Positions 6,316 to 7,274 of a DNA stretch of 7,274 bases are shown piece after piece. Positions within the stretch are counted from its first letter, which is position 1. Each line of letters opens with the position of its first letter. Source of the DNA: Candidatus Kapaibacterium sp. (GTDB lineage Bacteria; Bacteroidota; Ignavibacteria; Kapaibacteriales; HRBIN21). The notes beneath the pieces were generated by a model, which was not told where the DNA came from, searched no databases, and was given only the letters and a program-made list of their open reading frames with translations. The stretch lies in contig JANWXA010000097.1 of NCBI GenBank assembly GCA_025055465.1, positions 1 to 7,274 on the forward strand, written 5' to 3'. Both the position numbers and the translations under genes were made by a program.

Positions 6316-7274
6316 CAGCGTGCGATGAGCAGCGGGGCAGTCAGACCATCCCACAGCCGGAGTAAGTAGAGACCTGCGGGGAGATGGCGAACATCACAGC
6401 GGAGCCGTACCATGCTGGCACCAGTCCCCAGCGGCTCGGCGGAGAGCCAATACGCCTGTCCCAGGACATTAACGGCTTGAATCGGTTTCGGCAGAGCTGG
6501 GGTCGGGAGCTCTATCCATACCTCTTCAGCCGCTGGCTGCGGGAAGAGTAGCACTGAAGGCGTCGCGGTGATGGGCTCCGTGATGGCGTCGGGCTCGGCT
6601 GCGTCTAAGCGGACGTTGTCAATGTACCAGCCATCGTTGTTCCGTAGTGGGTTGGAGCGCAGTCGAAAGCGGATGTAGAGCGTGTCGCCAATGAAACGTT
6701 GTAGATCGCGGTGCTCGGAGACCCATTGGCTGTTCCCTACGCTATCTCGGAAGCTGGGCGAGCGCCGGATGTCGATCGCTTGGACCACATACCACGTCTG
6801 TCCGAAGTCGGGGGAGACCTCCGTCACGGCTGTATCGCCCACCTCTACCAGGGCGATTGTTTCGTAGCTGAGCGTTGGAGCAGCCGCCGAGACGACTGCG
6901 GGAGCAAGCACTACCCAGGTGTTGGAGCGGTGTGGATAATTGCCTACGGGAGAGTCCGTCAGAGAGTTCGGGGGTGAGGCAGAAGCTCGGGTCGTCGGTC
7001 CCCAGGCGCCATTGGTGAACATCGCTGGGGTGCCTGCGGTATCGTCAAAGGTGGCGTGGAGCCGCTGCAGTGGGGCCCCTGCGTACGCCAGCACCGTGTC
7101 GGACGACCGGCTTAGCGTGAGCTGACCGCCTCGTAGACCCGCAGCATGCAGGAAAAGCTGGTAGAATCGGCCAGTAGGGAGCCTCACCACATGGGATGTC
7201 AGCGCACCTGCCTGCACCCGAGGAGGCTCCAAGCTGTCAATTGCGGCACCCGTTGCGGCATCGTAGATGTAAAG
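6315..7274 (-). CDS. Exported protein with T9SS type A sorting domain (C-terminal part; 5' end outside the window)
   Basis: The frame is open from the window edge to a TGA at 6317-6315, giving 319 residues of a longer protein; a TTG at 7232 is internal rather than the start. Residues about 75-223 form a jelly-roll/MAM-like beta-sandwich of the type attached to secreted bacterial peptidases and adhesins, with NSLTDSPVGNY (103-113), VSPDFGQTW (153-161) and the closing IRFRLRSN...DGWYIDNVRL (201-223). Residues about 241-319 are a T9SS C-terminal sorting domain: FPQPAAEEVWIEL (244-256, PQPA for the usual PNPA), NVLGQ (269-273) and LPAGLYLLRL (298-307). The protein should cross the outer membrane by T9SS and be released or attached to the surface. 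The catalytic or binding part lies upstream and is not visible, so the function is unknown; a secreted peptidase is one possibility. The stop overlaps the ypdA start. Confidence 0.87.
   Translation of the reverse strand, partial: LYIYDAATGAAIDSLEPPRVQAGALTSHVVRLPTGRFYQLFLHAAGLRGGQLTLSRSSDTVLAYAGAPLQRLHATFDDTAGTPAMFTNGAWGPTTRASASPPNSLTDSPVGNYPHRSNTWVVLAPAVVSAAAPTLSYETIALVEVGDTAVTEVSPDFGQTWYVVQAIDIRRSPSFRDSVGNSQWVSEHRDLQRFIGDTLYIRFRLRSNPLRNNDGWYIDNVRLDAAEPDAITEPITATPSVLLFPQPAAEEVWIELPTPALPKPIQAVNVLGQAYWLSAEPLGTGASMVRLRCDVRHLPAGLYLLRLWDGLTAPLLIAR

Overview
This window reads as a piece of a GC-rich chromosome from the Bacteroidota/Ignavibacteriota/Kapabacteria (FCB) side of the bacterial tree. 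The evidence is a protein ending in a type IX secretion (T9SS) type A sorting domain, and a YpdA-type bacillithiol disulfide reductase whose motifs resemble the Bacteroidota branch more than the Firmicutes one. Shine-Dalgarno signals are weak or absent at most starts, which also fits. The exact lineage is inference. I see no phage, transposon, CRISPR, rRNA or tRNA genes.

Layout. (1) At the left edge, on the minus strand, lie the first 36 codons of a DNA polymerase III delta-prime-like (holB) gene running off the window. (2) A 133-base divergent spacer follows, containing a 10-bp inverted repeat. (3) A tight rightward run of three genes comes next: an APC/LAT-type amino acid permease, pdxJ (vitamin B6 ring closure) and rsmE (16S rRNA m3U1498 methyltransferase). 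The gaps are 3 bp and a 1-nt TGATG overlap, so this looks like one operon. (4) The run converges, across 39 bp, on a leftward run: the C-terminal part of a T9SS-exported protein, ypdA (again with a TGATG overlap), a 138-bp gap, a GT4 glycosyltransferase, and a predicted lipoprotein of unknown function. The leftward run has a cell-surface theme (exported protein, glycosyltransferase, lipoprotein), with the cytosolic redox enzyme YpdA inserted and translationally coupled to the exported protein.

Most of the content is housekeeping or recognisable families. The observations most worth a second look are: (a) the ypdA-glycosyltransferase gap, where the plus strand carries a promoter-like octamer, a 9-bp hairpin with a CCUCC-containing loop, and a hairpin with a T7 tract, which together could be a small RNA of about 80 nt; (b) a C8 homopolymer in the first codons of the glycosyltransferase, a possible phase-variation tract; (c) loss of the Firmicutes active-site cysteine in YpdA; (d) the inverted repeat at the divergent start sites, together with an out-of-frame ATG ahead of the permease. 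None of these amounts to a proven new system.
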